A stretch of DNA of 64,000 bases from Turritopsis dohrnii (GCA_027922465.2 BQMF02000273.1:1-64000), one strand, 5' to 3'; shown: positions 24,989 through 46,132, counted from the first letter of the stretch. Notes: a model not told the origin generated them from the sequence alone. A program made the numbers and translations.

Positions 24989-26039
24989 GATCAATTTTTC
25001 ATTAGAAAAACATGCCTAAAATGTAAAATAAAGAAGAAACATTGAAAATAAAAAATAAAACCCATTAACATTTATCTGCTTCATAAACTTCTCAATGCTT
25101 ACTTATTCTATTTATTTACCAAGGTTAGCATCAATAGCTGTTGGCCGCCATCAAAAATTATTTTCCAGTGACTCAATTTCAGGGATGAAACTCAGTTGTT
25201 TCAGATGTCTTCTTATAGTTTTTGGTAATTTCGCTTCCTTAGGCAGATATTTTGATTTTTAGAAATCATCAAATTATACAACAAAATAATTTGTAATGAA
25301 ATAAGGTGCCATTTTGTTGATATGCATAACTTCAGAATTTGCTAAATACAGAATCTACTCAGAGTGGAAGTCCTTACTCCCAAGTACATTACAAAAATGT
25401 AATATAATTAGTTTCTATCTTATCATAACCATATTATGTATATAACAATTAATAAATATATCATGTATAAAATATTGAAAACAGACTTGTTAAACCAATT
25501 TTTTAGTTCTTTAGTGTTTGAAAATATCATTTAATTTATAATTTAAATATAATATAATTCTAAAAAGTTGAAATTGCATTTCCTTAACCAATATCCCTAT
25601 CAGAGAGGCTATAACCATTATGTATTTATTGGAACTGAAATTCCTTAACAAAGACTGATCCCAGATTGCTTTTGCAATAGATAGTTTCTGACTTTCAAAG
25701 AAAAACGTCCGATCTGGATGTCAGTAGAAGGTAGCCGAAAATAAGAAATTTGCATTTTATATTTTTTTAATTGATGCCCTCCTAGATGCATTGCTTTATC
25801 AGCAGAGACTAGAAAGATTGGAAACTTCCTTGAAAAAAACACATACGATTTTTAGCATTCAAATTATAATCCAAACATCGATCTCATGATCTCAAAATTT
25901 CTTTTCCTTTGTAGTAGGTATATGCAAGTTTGGAAAATCATTGTAGAAAAAGTGCAAAGTTTTGAAAAATAGAGATATTAAACAACCGTACTTGCATCAT
26001 TAAATTCTCAATTGATTTTCTGATCTGAAGCTCTGAATA
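24989..26039. other. Intergenic region upstream of KTI12
   Basis: AT-rich DNA likely to contain the KTI12 promoter. No coding segment or recognised element was seen before the nested transposons begin. Confidence 0.4.
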
Positions 26040-26883
26040 CAGGGTTCCTACACATTCGGGTAAAAATTTTTCCCTGAGTTTTTTCATCTTACTATATTCT
26101 TTTCCAGAGTTTCCTCCTTAAAAAACATATATTTTTCCCTGATTAGAACTGAAAATGGAACATTTTTTCCAGATTTTATAAACACTTCTACAATATTTAT
26201 ATACTACCATAAAACAACAGAAGAATTACGGTTTTGTCAAGTGAGCCTCCGTTAAATAGCCTCCGTTAAGCCCCCGTTAAGCCTCCGTTAATGACTTGAT
26301 GAACAGTTTATGGTATAAAATATATATATGATAGGGGGGAACCATTTATCATTTTATTTCGATTATTGTGAATACTTTAATAAACCCAACACATCTTACA
26401 ATCTGTAGTCAAGTCTCAAAAACATAATAACTTTGAAAACGACGGTATGGCAGAACCGACAGACCACATCGATGCATCTCCACCGCAGAGCTTTTCTACT
26501 GTGTGGGTTCTACAGCAATGATCAGTTAACGGAGGCTGAACGTTTACAAAATTACAATGAAGTAAAGGTTTTTGGACGTTTTCAATAGTTTTAAGACCAT
26601 TTCTAGTGCATTGATCAGTTAACGGAGACTGGCATCACAAAAAAAATTCTTAACGGAGGCTGGTATCACAGAAAGTTCCTTAACGGAGGCTGAGCGTTTT
26701 GACAGTCCAAAACTACTACTAGATGAAAGTTCGTCATAAGGATTTTCCATTAAACCTTCGATGTGTTTTATGTCTTTTTCAATTTAAAAAAAAATCATGA
26801 AAAAGTTAAAAATCACGAAGCAGAAATATTTCCTTTCAATGATATCCGCACTCAATGTACCTTTCCAATTGCAGCGCAAAGTT

Positions 26884-26962
26884 ATCGGATCGAGTGGGAC
26901 TCGAACCCACGACCTCTCGCTTGCCGGGCGATTGCTCTAACCACTAAGCTACCGACCCCTTG
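26884..26962 (-). repeat. tRNA-like sequence (pseudo-tRNA or SINE head)
   Basis: The minus strand reads as a tRNA: A box TAGCTTAGTGG, an anticodon stem-loop with loop CCGGCAA (GGC at the anticodon position, C instead of U at 33), and B box GGTTCGAGTCC in a good T arm. The acceptor stem pairs poorly and no CCA-proximal match is present, so a functional tRNA gene is unlikely. It lies between the two opposed repeat clusters of the 2.69-kb element. No SINE body or tail was delimited. Confidence 0.65.
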
Positions 26963-27698
26963 CGATCACACTAGTTCGTAGCAGAAATATTTCCCTCGAA
27001 CTGTCACGTAATATCTGAAATGAGAAATTGACATGTGAAATTTAGAAATTATCTAGAAAATATGCAAGGAACTTTCTGTGATACCAGCCTCCGTTAACTG
27101 ATCAGTGGTCTTAAAACTATTGAAAAACACCTAAAACCCTTTTCTTCGTTGTATATTTCTATTATGAGAACAGCCTCTGTTAACAAATCAGTTTTGGACT
27201 GTCAAAACGCTCAGCCTCCGTTAAGAATCTTTTCGTGATGTCAGCCTCCTTTAACTGATCAGCGCATCAGAATTGTTCTTAAAACTATTGAAAAACACCT
27301 AAAAACCTTTACTTCGTTGTATATTTGTATTATGAGAACAGCCTCCGTTAACAAATCAGTTTTGGAATGCCAAAACACTCAGCCTCCGTTAAGGAACTTT
27401 CTGTGATGCCAGCCTCTGTTAACTGATCAGTGCATCGGAAGAGGTCCTAGATCTTTTGAGAAACGTCTAAAGACCTTAAGTTCATTGTATATTTGTGTTA
27501 TGAGAGCTACGTTTCTTAACAAGTAGCACGTGCTAATCTTCGACAATGAAGGTTTCAGCGTTTGTTAAATTTTCTTTGAAAAAACTTGTATATTAAAGTT
27601 TTGAAGTTTATCTGGTTTTTTGATAAATATTTGTTTGAAATATGGACGTAGAAAAGGTTCTTTGTTGGAATTTCTTATCATCCGCCACTCCATATATA

Positions 27699-28654
27699 CC
27701 GTAAAGCGGGGTGACTTCGATCAGTAAAAATAAACTGTTTAAACTTTGAAATTAAAGTGCGTTTTTCACATTTTTTAAGATTTTCATTTAGATTCTTATT
27801 GTAAAATATCATCAGAATCGTCTTCAAGCGAAACAATCAATTTCTTCCGAAATTAACGACGAAAAACATCAAAATTTTCACCGCTCACATATGTCATCGC
27901 TCTACGTCGTATTCAAGAGTTTAGCCTGGACATTTTTGGTAGATATGTGAAGTATAGAGGCTGATGGTAAAGAAAATTATAATATGTCTGAAAGAAATTC
28001 TGTTCTTCACCGCTATATTCTGTTTTTCTTTTCCTTATTCCTTTATCGATAATATCGTGTTTATAAAAACACGAAAAAAACGAATGTTTTATATCGCTAT
28101 AAGTTACATGTTTGCAAGAACTTCGTGAAAAGTCGTCGTATCTCATGGGAGATTTAATGACTTACCGAAGAAATTTTAATAAGCGTGCTCTTTCCCCATG
28201 ATGATAGATCTCAAAAATATTGTTTGAGATACAATGAAATTTCAATGTTAATTTCGTTTCGTATTAACGAGGGTCGCACATGTGTGAAAGTCTTAAATAT
28301 CTTTTGTTTTACTAATATTCGCTGATCTTTCACGGTCGAACATTTACCGCTGATGAGAAATGGTGGTCTGTTAATATTGTAATAATGGCGCTTTAAAAAC
28401 ATTGTCAAATATAAATATAAGTAATTTGGCGCTTCTCATAAGCTGATCGAAGTCACCCCATAATCGATATTGTCGTTTTCTTGGAAAGATCAGGTTATTT
28501 CTCTGGAATTACAAGTTAAGTTAATGTGAAATTTTGCAATGAAATAGAAGAAATGTAATGTAATGATTCCAAAGTTTCAGAAGTAATGGTTTAGTATTTC
28601 GGAAGTTACTTTTAAAATAGTGGCAAAATTGATCGAAGTCACCCCGCTTTACGG
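27699..28654. mobile_element. 956-bp MITE nested inside the 2.69-kb element
   Basis: The ends CCGTAAAGCGGGGTGACTTC and the complement GAAGTCACCCCGCTTTACGG are perfect inverted repeats bounded by TA on each side. A further internal copy CTGATCGAAGTCACCCC near 28440-28457 suggests an internal right end, so this may be a composite of two copies. No coding capacity was recognised. Confidence 0.88.
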
Positions 28655-29243
28655 TACCTGTAGGCGGTGTCGGTCGTCATCAGAAAAACTGTCGGCCTTG
28701 GATCCTCCACCACAGAGGTCAAAACTGTTTTCTGCGATTTTTGAGTGGTTCCTGAAGATAAATAAGTTCTGAGTAAGTGTTTTGAATGGTTTAAAGAAGT
28801 TTTAGGCAGTTTACGTAGTCATCTATGGATATTATCATTTAGCATGGTCTCAGAATGGAATAAAATATTAACGGAGGCTTAACGGAGGCTACTTAACGGA
28901 GGCTCACTTGACAAAACCAAGAATTACACATTTGAAAAGAGAATGATTTCCCTAGTAAACTGCACTTTAATAACTACGAATTAATACAAAAGGGAGTACA
29001 AGGCACAGCAAAAAGTACTGTTAAAATCTTCAGGTATTCCAGTCAAAAGGATCCCAAAAGAAATACACTAAAATACTACACAAAAATGGTATTTAGTCAC
29101 AAGTTTTCCCTGATTTTCCCTGATTTCTCGCCCAATAAATTAAAAAATTCCCTGATTTTCCCTGAATTTCCCTGACAAGCCTTGAATTTGGTATGTTTTT
29201 CCAGTTTTCCCTGATTTTCCAGAAGTGTAGGAACCCTGGAATA

Positions 29244-29650
29244 GTTGGTACTGCATTGAAATAATCAATGTCTCCCAGCCTCAAAATGGTCGTCGTGCTC
29301 TTGCGAAACATGTGTATCTTTTAGCCATTACTTGAATCATCAAAACAAATAAAAAAAACCACGTGCGTTGTCGATTAGTTGTGGAATTATGTTATAGATT
29401 TATGTGGTTCATTATTGTATTTTTAGTTTTTTTAGTTTATTTCTCCCAACAGAAACCACTTTTTAGCAAGCACCTGTCAAAATTTAAGAAAAAAAAACTT
29501 ATTACAACTTCAGAAGAATAAATTTATTTGACTGTACATTCAGTATTAAAAATTATATAAAACATATCTCAAGAGTTGTAGTATCATTCTTAAAATGATT
29601 ACATAAAATTGAAAAGTCGGTGTACCTACATCTTTTAATTTAGATTGAAA
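29244..29650. other. Intergenic region before HECTD2
   Basis: Short AT-rich stretch that should hold the HECTD2 5' UTR and promoter. No motif can be defended. Confidence 0.4.
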
Positions 29651-38348
<8,698 letters not shown>

Positions 38349-40279
38349 AATGTTATTTTTGGTTCGTAATAATAATGACAAAATTCATTTTCGGAATTTT
38401 GTCCGATTCTATCTGGTATTGGGTCGTTTCCATGGAAATTTGGAATTACCTGTTGGGTGAGGCTATACACATCGAAAGTTTTTCTGTGGAGAAGATACAA
38501 CAATCACTATTATGTTATTAACACTTAGTCTGGTACAGTGTGAATCGGGCTTTCTGCACTTTCTGTGAGAAGGAAGTCTGGCCTCGTCTCCAATATCTTC
38601 TAAAAACGAAAACAATTTTACAAATAAAACGAAAAACTGTTGTGAGAGCGTGTTTATCTAATAATTTGTGACCACGATGAGATGTTTGATGAAAGCCTCT
38701 GAAAAAACGAGAGTTGAGCTCGATCATCCAAACAGATTTTATAAGGTTTTCACCATGAACTTTTTTATGGTCTGTAAAATGTTCAGCGTAATATCAGGTA
38801 TGAAATCTTTTAAGTATTTATGGCTTGTATATAAGACGATTTAACAATGTAAAACCGAAAAGAAACTTCTTGAAAACTTGGTCGTTCCGTTATCTTTTTT
38901 TGTTGTTTAGTTAGTTCGTAAATAGATTTTGGTCACGTGAGGTGCTTTTTTTTTTTAAAAAAAAAAAACTTCATTTAAAGGAAGTTTCTTATCTGGTTTC
39001 TGTTTACTTTGTACATCCCTGCTTTGGAAATTTGGGATCACTACGCTCGGTTAGATTTCAAAATTTTTGAAAAACCTCGGGAAATTTTACCAATTTCACG
39101 AATAAACCATGTTGTTTCTGGTTAATCACATGATTGGTTGAAATTTGATTGACGTTTTTGCTTGGCGAGAAATGTGAGATCTGTCGGAGGGAAATTACAA
39201 ATTTCAGATTAAAGGGATCCTGTGATGTGATACGGATGTAAAAGTTATTTAAAAAAAAATGTTTAGCTTGAAAATATAATTTATACAAAATTTTTAAATG
39301 TGATGTAAAAGATAACAACAATATTGCTTCATAAATTATTATACCTAATATAACTTGGCTCACAAAAATGCAAAAATAAAGTCGAATTTCTGACAAGGTT
39401 GTACAGATTTTGAAAGTTAGTCGAAAAAGCTAATAGATATTAGGCACGTTTTACACTAGATCAAGTGATTTCTGTGACAGTTGTTCCAACGTGCAAAAAA
39501 TACCTTGTCTCTAACGTTTGTAGGTATAAAAAGCACGATATAAAAATAATACCATTATTAATGATAAAACCTTGGGTGGACTTTCCGCCCTGGCACTGAA
39601 ACAAATAGTGCTTAAAAGAAGAAGGGCGCTCTGTGGAGAAAGGGCGGTGAATAGAGAATAAAGCTTACACTCTTTCTTTTTATAAAAATCACAAGGCTCA
39701 AAATGCTCAAAATTTAAGAATTATTTATGAATCAACTTAAAATATTAATTCAGAGAGTTCTGAAAATCTAATATACTGAGATGTTCAAATTTTCGGATTT
39801 TTTGTTGTTTTTTTTATACTAACAATAATATTTTTTTCTATGTTTTTCACCGAAAATTTTGACCTTTCAAATGATTCACTCCTATAAATACTATTTGACC
39901 TGTAGAAATTTAAGAATCAAGTAATATTTAGGCTCATATTGACTGGCTTGGCACGATTTATGCAATTCTTATAAAAACAGAAAGAGTATAATATGGAAAC
40001 AAAGCTCTGAATCCTTGACATCCGTGATGATAACATTTGATCAAATCTGTACAGACGGAAAGTTCAAACGGTACGGGGGTTCTCATATGGAAGAAATCGT
40101 AACGATGTATTTCCCCCCGTGACATCATATTAAGAGATCGTTAACATACTTTTTCGCGGTCGCAAAACGAAAAGTGAAAGTGTGTTACCTTTGTTCGAAG
40201 GAACGATAAAAAACAGGTGACTATAAGTAAAATCCTACCCAGGTTTTATGGAGCTTTAGTTGTACTGTTGTTGTAATAT
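38349..40279. other. Convergent intergenic region between HECTD2 and the VPS9 gene
   Basis: Both flanking genes end here. A plus-strand AATAAA at 38623-38628 is a candidate HECTD2 polyadenylation signal. No coding segment or recognised repeat was found in the remaining AT-rich sequence. Confidence 0.45.
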
Positions 40280-43200
40280 TTACTGATTGATAATAGATAA
40301 TTCATCGCAAGTTTGATCGAGAACACGGAAGGCTATCTGGAATTCACATAAAGCGTACGAATGGCAACCGGACGACAAAAAATCGGCCATGAAGTCCGAC
40401 ACAAACACTAGTTCGACGTACAACTTCGCCACGTCGACAGGCGACATTTTCAAGAGAATTAGGACGAGAAGAGGCAACAGGTCTTCGGCTGTGACGGCAA
40501 CCTTAGAACGATCAACTTGCTCTTCGTCTTCACCCCTCATCCGCAGTTCCTCCACCTTGGTGGCAATGAAACGCAAAGCTGTGGTCAAACACTGCATTTT
40601 CTTGAGGGGACTGGAATTGGTAAAGATGTTTTTGATCGATGCTAGTGCTGGTCCGAAATGGATGTCAAACGAATCACTTTCTGTAGGTTTGCGTACCGAA
40701 CCGTTTGCATGTTTTTCGGAAAGCGCAGGACTGTTCAATTCTTGCGACTTTCCGTTCGTGTACTCATCGTCTTTCAAGTACGAAAGAACTCCTGAATTGA
40801 ATCTAGGACGGACTTTATCGACGCTTTCCTCGACGTCTTGCTTCAACAGTTTCGCATTGTGATTCATCAACTCAGTGCTGGTAACCTCAATTCGATCGAG
40901 GTCACTATTCAGTGAGCGAGATAAAACCTTTCCACTACTTTGCTTCAGCCCGTCTGTTATTCTCTTCATATTCTCTTCGTTGGTCCGAGTACGGAGAAAC
41001 GAATCACCTTCGTTGTCGGTGCAATAATCTTCAGAATCACAGTCGGAATCCTCGTCGTCGCCGTACTCCTTCGGTGATGCCGACAACCCTTCCTCGTCGT
41101 CAGTTGACTCGTACCCTTCTTCACCATCATGTTCTTTCTTTTCGGGTTCAAATAACTCCAACCACCATTCGTCTCTCATTTGAAGTCCTAGTTTACAAAT
41201 GCGAACATCTTTTAGCATCGTGATGCGTTTCTCGATCGTCTGCATTTGTTTACCGTTCACAACACGATAGACTAGCGTCAGTTCTCTTCCTACACGATTG
41301 TAAAAACATTTCTCGTAGCACAACCGAATCTTTCGCATGAACATTGCATTATCCGATCGAAAATGTTCGCCCAGAAGTTGCGTTATGTACTCTAGATGTG
41401 CATGGATGTAGTTTTTTTGGTCTTCCAGGTATGCGGCATTTAGACCCAAATCCTGTTGACTTATCACATAGAATCCATCAAAGCTGGACATAAACTTCGA
41501 TGAACCGGTCCAGATGCTTTCGACCGTCCGCAATACTTTCCGATACTTGACATCCAACTTTTGCGTAAAATCGGTGAAGGCCAGGCCAACAGGATGCTCA
41601 CGGTTATGAATGATTGCAGAGATGCGCTGGCTAAGCGTCTGCCATTCCGGATGGGGTTTTTCTGTATCCATGACTACAAATGAAAATAAAACTGATACTC
41701 GATACCGTGAAAGAGAACACTGTCACGGTACCGAGAGTATCGAACTGTGCAAATATTTTGTTATAAGGAACATTTAACAAAAAACACCAATCACTTCAAC
41801 GAAACATGTTTTGGACCAAAAAATGTAAATTCAATATAGATAAAAGCAAGAACGCAACATAATCTTTCTTTAAAAAGATCTTTAGAACGTTTATCGTTTA
41901 CCATTGGTGTTTCCTTGTCAAGATAGTACCTTATACGAGCAATACTAGCGGCGATTTTTAACTAGTTTTTACAACTTTAAAACACAACTTTAAAACACGA
42001 CTTCGCCGCCATGTTGTTTTGGTTAACCTTCGTGTAATTAAACTTGTACCCATACCCACAAATTTCCCACAAATTTGTTCTGTCATACTTGGACATACTT
42101 TTTGACTGATTTTAATTGCATCTATTCTGCTCGCCCAGAAAATAAAATCATAGAAAATAAAGACATGTGCTCAGAATACGTTCACTTTTCTCAAATGGTT
42201 CCACTTATCGAAAGTTTCATTAATCGAGGGTTCCTTTTATCCGACTGAAATAACAGGGATTTGATTACGCAAATCCAAGGAACCAGAAAAGTCGGTTCCT
42301 CATAATGAAAGTTCAACTTAAAGGGGGTTCCACTTATCGAGCGCATACTGTATATCTTCAACCAAATTTAATTTCAAGGTGAGCAGCTGCTAGGAAAATA
42401 AAACATTATTTGAACAGGCTTTAATCTTGGTGTGAATGGGGTATAATCTAAAAAACACATCCGCGAAATTCCAGGCGAAAGTTGGATTTGCCAAGATGAA
42501 AAACAAAAACAAAAAAAAATAAAAGAAAAAGCAAATAGCATAAGCATGAACTTAAAACATCAAGATGTATGAAATCTTTTCCCCTTGAGTCCATTTTCAA
42601 TTTAAAAAAAATCCAGTAACCTTAAGTACATTGATAATTAAGAACCTTCGAAGAAATAAATCTGAAAAAGAAGCGATGCGCGGTACGTACTGTCGGTTGG
42701 TCGATGCCCATCCACTGTCATCTCTTCTCCGCTAGTCACGTGACCTTCAACCAAATCCATCAACACCGATTCGATACATTCTCGTACACTTACGGCTCGA
42801 ATCTACAAGAAATTATGCGCAATAAAAAATCACCCCGAGTTTCTTTAGCAGGTACGGGTCAGAAAATTGTTGCTGTTGTTGTTGTAGTCACTGTTGTTTT
42901 TATAAGAAATGCGTAAGAACTGATTGTTTAATCGCCTCGACAATATCAAAACAAGGAAAGCTTGACAAGCATTTGTTGTAACTGCTAGCAATTACAACTT
43001 TCGGTTTCGCTAATTCATCCTTCGTTATTCTTTGAGAAATACATGGCGTTTCATTAACATTTTAAAAATATATTTCACTCGGTTCCAGATTCCTCGATAT
43101 TGCCACCCATTTTTCCAGGCTAGACAATTTTGAAAGGCTAGTGACAATTTAAAGAATTACCTTTTTAGCGATAGTGTTTCGTGAAATTTTTTTCTCGTCC

Positions 43201-46132
43201 TGAACTCGCCTGTGTAATTTGACATACTGATGGCAGATTTCACTTAATTCGACTTTGACGTCGTCACTCCGTGCAGAGGCCAACAACGCTTTCGCAACTA
43301 ATTCTTTGCCCATGAGTAAATTCTCGAAACTTTTGAAAACAGCGTCCCTGTGTCTTCTGGCATCAGCAAGATCGTGGGACAATCTTGTACTTGACGCGCC
43401 GATCGATATCATTTGCTTTAGATGATCCACCTGTTCTTGGGCTTTGTCAACCTAGATATGAGTTGTATAAAAGACAGTTTATGAAGAATCCACCAGAAAA
43501 TCATATTTGTTGACAAACATCAGTTTTCCTTCACCAAGTTACCTATAACAACGACCAACAACTTCAAACTTCAAATATCATCTCAAAAATCATGTTTCCA
43601 GCAAATCCAAGACTGTTCAGTGTAGGAAAAAACATAAAACACATCCTTGGGTGGATTACTCATAAAACAAAAATCATGTTTCCAGCAAATCCAAGACTGT
43701 TCAGTGTAGGAAAAAAAAGCTTTTAGGAGCTGTCATAATTCATTGTTTTATTTTTTTCATCTCTTCATTGGATTCAAGAACCAAAACAAATAACAAACCT
43801 CTCCTCTTAAAATAGGTTCTGATTTTTTGAAATCATAGTTTAGTACATCTAGCAGTTCTTTATTAACCAACTGGTTTTCTATCAGATTTTCTAGTATGGG
43901 CAGGAGCTCAACTTCCCGAAGGTTTCTCATTTGGGCAAGGTAATGTTCAGCCAGTCTAGAATGCATCAATGTAACATCGCCGAGTTGGGCTATGGCCTTG
44001 TTCTGTGATTTTAATGCATTGCGGACACATTCAATATCAGCAGGTCGGAGTGTGATTTTGGATAATATGTAGCAATGTAGCATGCGGAATAAACTATGTT
44101 CATACTCAACTACACGTTCTTGTCGCTTATCCTGAATACAAAAAAATATCAATGATAAAGTGTTTATTTATTTATTTATTTATTCGGTATTGTTTTATGT
44201 GGCTAGCCTCGCTCAGTTGCTATTGCATCTGCTTTCCAGGAGGGGCCACGGCTTAGGTTGGAGGCTCCGAAGTATTTGACACTCTCATGAGTGACACAAA
44301 CCCAATCAAGGGCCTGTGCTCTTCTGGATGACCTCCTGCAACACCCGATATATCATCTACCCAATTTCCCTCACATGGCATGGGTCAACCCGGCGCTATG
44401 GTTCATTCACTCACCCATGATGAATCGCCACCAAGGGGAATTGAACCCCGATCTCCCGCATGAAATACAAGAGTGATAACTACTATACTATGGTGTGTTA
44501 AAAAGGATTGCTTGTCATGAAAAATGATCAACAGTTACATTGAGCATGTTATTCAGTCAAGGTCAAAACTTCCACAAAATAAAAGGCTACTATGTGATTA
44601 TAAAGGAATTTCCTCCAAAAGTTTGACTTTACCTAATGCCCTTTTGGATGCTTGTACAGTACATTGATGTGTGAATAACAGATTCTTTATAACACAAATA
44701 ACAAACAATGGCTGAATGGGCAGAGGCTGACACAGGTCACATTTCATAGCAGTAATGGCTAATCGGTGCCAAGATATCGCCTTTCAAATTCAAAAAGGGT
44801 AAAAAGGAAGAAATCTAGAAACAGATATGCAATGATGAATCTTGCTGATTTGTTGCTCTCTGCCATATCAAGTTTTTGGTTAAGCATGTTCGTCAATCGA
44901 ACATGTCACTTTTGGGCAAATACCATTGGAACCAATAGGGATAACTGACATTCTATGGGGTCTATGATATTGGCAGTGGGTTAACAAAATCCTTTGAGTC
45001 CAAAGTGTTTTGGGGACAACGTTGATTGTAGTGAAGTGATCCTTTATATACATTTTTATCAGTTTTTGTAGTTCTACAGCATGAATACACTTTCCAGTTG
45101 CCTTTCCCTGATTTAACTTTACGTTGCCTTAGTAGTTATTTTGTTATTATGGTTATTTGGGGAATTAAAACCTGTAAAAAACATTCATGTGGGATAAGTA
45201 TAGATATAATATATACTATATTAAAAGGGGACCACCTATCTTAAATAAAATGCTGTTTCCAGTTTAGAATAAAATAACAGTGAAATTGGAATAACCATGA
45301 AGTGCATTTGCCTTAAAATATGACAAGAGAACAATTATATACTCCAGTAAAAATCCCACACTTACATCATTAGGTTCGGCTAGCGGATTATTTTCTATCA
45401 AAATATGTGCAATGTTGAATAACTCATCAATATCATCGTCAAAATCATAGCATGAATCACCACCATACATTGAATATGCACATGGAACACCATCTATTAT
45501 TAGAAACGTGCAGAAAATTTATTTACAACTAGAGCAATAGAATACCTTTTTGTCAGAGATTATAGGAAAAATTCTATGTTCACCAAGGCTAATAAGGAGT
45601 ATAGTACAATGAATAAGAGTGAGAGCACAACAAAAATTGATAGAAAATTACTTAAATTCTCATTCAGATCATTCAGAAATTAATTGAAACACATAAACAA
45701 ACAATAAACCATCATTTTACTAATAGCTGGATAAAACAGGTCAATCAGGTCTAGAAATGAACTGCAAATATAGATGAGTTTCCAAATGCTGTATTGGTTT
45801 ACAAAGATAGCTAAGTGTTTCCTTTCCATCTGGGGTATGATATTGTGTTATACTGAATTTCAAAAGAATATTTAGTCACCCCTACCATTGTCTTTGACTC
45901 CATTCGTCCAGTAAACAATTCTTTTCATACAATCAATACTGATTGATTCCAAAACCATGACTTTAAACCAAATGGCTGGCTCAATGCTTTCTGTAACATT
46001 GTCTGTGTCATCAGTTGACAAACCAGCAACTCGAGGTGAATGTCCTTCCACCAATTGGACGATCAACCAACGTTGCTTCTCGCCATTTTTCAAATACAAA
46101 TGCATTTTATGGCTGGCTATATATTCACCCAT
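40280..46132 (-). CDS. VPS9-domain protein (probable Rab5-family exchange factor), 6 exons, 834 aa
   Basis: Exons: 46132-45886, 45493-45366, 44131-43799, 43451-43161, 42802-42691, 41673-40280 (minus). The large last exon alone would start MDTEKP, but a good acceptor (TTTTATTTTCATTTGTAG) lies two bases before that ATG and matches the phase-1 donor at 42690, so I join them. The C-terminus (about residues 700-820) is a VPS9 domain: FGPALASIKNIF helix, then TAEDLLPLLVLILLKMSPVD, the conserved A-D-(D/E)-L-L-P motif of Rab5/Rab21 exchange factors. An acidic tract (about residues 545-595) follows a helical region; the centre (DKRQERVVEYEHSLF to KKISRNTIAKK) is helical and probably coiled-coil. The N-terminal ~125 residues match no domain I know. 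I cannot place it in RABGEF1, RIN, ALS2, ANKRD27, GAPVD1 or VPS9D1. The true N-terminus may lie further upstream. Confidence 0.82.
41677..41755. repeat. Small imperfect inverted repeat in the last VPS9-gene intron
   Basis: GATACTCGATACCGTG and CACGGTACCGAGAGTATC are near-complementary arms about 14 bases apart, just upstream of the large last exon. It could be a remnant MITE. A second inverted-repeat-like region with GGTTCCACTTATCGA at both ends lies at about 42198-42342. Confidence 0.55.
43587..43725. repeat. Short direct duplication in a VPS9-gene intron
   Basis: About 47 bp containing ATGTTTCCAGCAAATCCAAG and ACTGTTCAGTGTAGGAAAAA occurs twice, about 85 bp apart. Confidence 0.85.
44163..44498 (-). 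mobile_element. tRNA-derived SINE in a VPS9-gene intron
   Basis: On the minus strand the head near 44498 has an A-box-like TAGTATAGTAGTTATCAC and a B box GGTTCAATTCC in the order of a tRNA promoter. A unique body of about 240 bp follows, and the element ends in an (AAATA)n-type tail at 44163-44185. A short AACAC sequence at both ends may be the target duplication. RNA polymerase III transcription would be expected for this class. Confidence 0.82.
44891..45112. repeat. Dispersed repeat, copy A
   Basis: This region shares with 63131-63395 several aligned blocks in the same order: CACTTTTGGG, GAACCAATxGGGATAACTGAC, TTTTTATCAG and TTCTACAxCATGAxxACA. It is a diverged pair of one unnamed repeat family. 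No coding frame is shared. Confidence 0.7.

Larger units (their letters stand above)
26230..28918. mobile_element. 2.69-kb non-autonomous element with TTAACGGAGGCT repeats and 9-bp duplication
   Basis: Ends: GGTTTTGTCAAGTGAGCCTC on the left, its exact complement at 28899-28918 on the right; the inverted match continues through CCGTTAA. A perfect 9-bp direct repeat AAGAATTAC flanks it (26221-26229 and 28919-28927). The motif TTAACGGAGGCT or near variants occurs some 16 times: three or four at each end, four at 26528-26695 in one orientation, and seven at 27088-27430 in the other, so the interior is a large inverted arrangement. A 9-bp duplication is compatible with Mutator-like or Merlin elements. 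No transposase frame exists. Confidence 0.85.
26040..29238. mobile_element. Outer DNA element, CAGGGTTCCTACAC ends, disrupted by nested insertions
   Basis: The left end CAGGGTTCCTACAC (from 26040) and right end GTGTAGGAACCCTG (to 29238) are perfect 14-bp inverted repeats. The direct repeat GAATA flanks both sides (26035-26039, 29239-29243), a 5-bp target duplication. Just inside, TTTTTCCCTGA-type motifs are repeated at both ends. Without the insertion at 26230-28918 and one copy of its duplication, the element would be about 500 bp, a MITE. The terminus is shared with 8589-8749. Confidence 0.85.

Noticed and set aside
26884..26962. Functional tRNA-Ala gene
   Set aside because: Acceptor stem pairs badly, position 33 is not U, and the copy lies inside a transposon.
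40389..40862. 157-codon plus-strand open frame
   Set aside because: It is antisense to the VPS9-protein exon, whose domain content is clear.
42190..42350. Further Tigger-like MITE with GGTTCCACTTATCGA
   Set aside because: Motifs are suggestive but occur in the same orientation at both ends and no clean terminal inverted repeat could be drawn.
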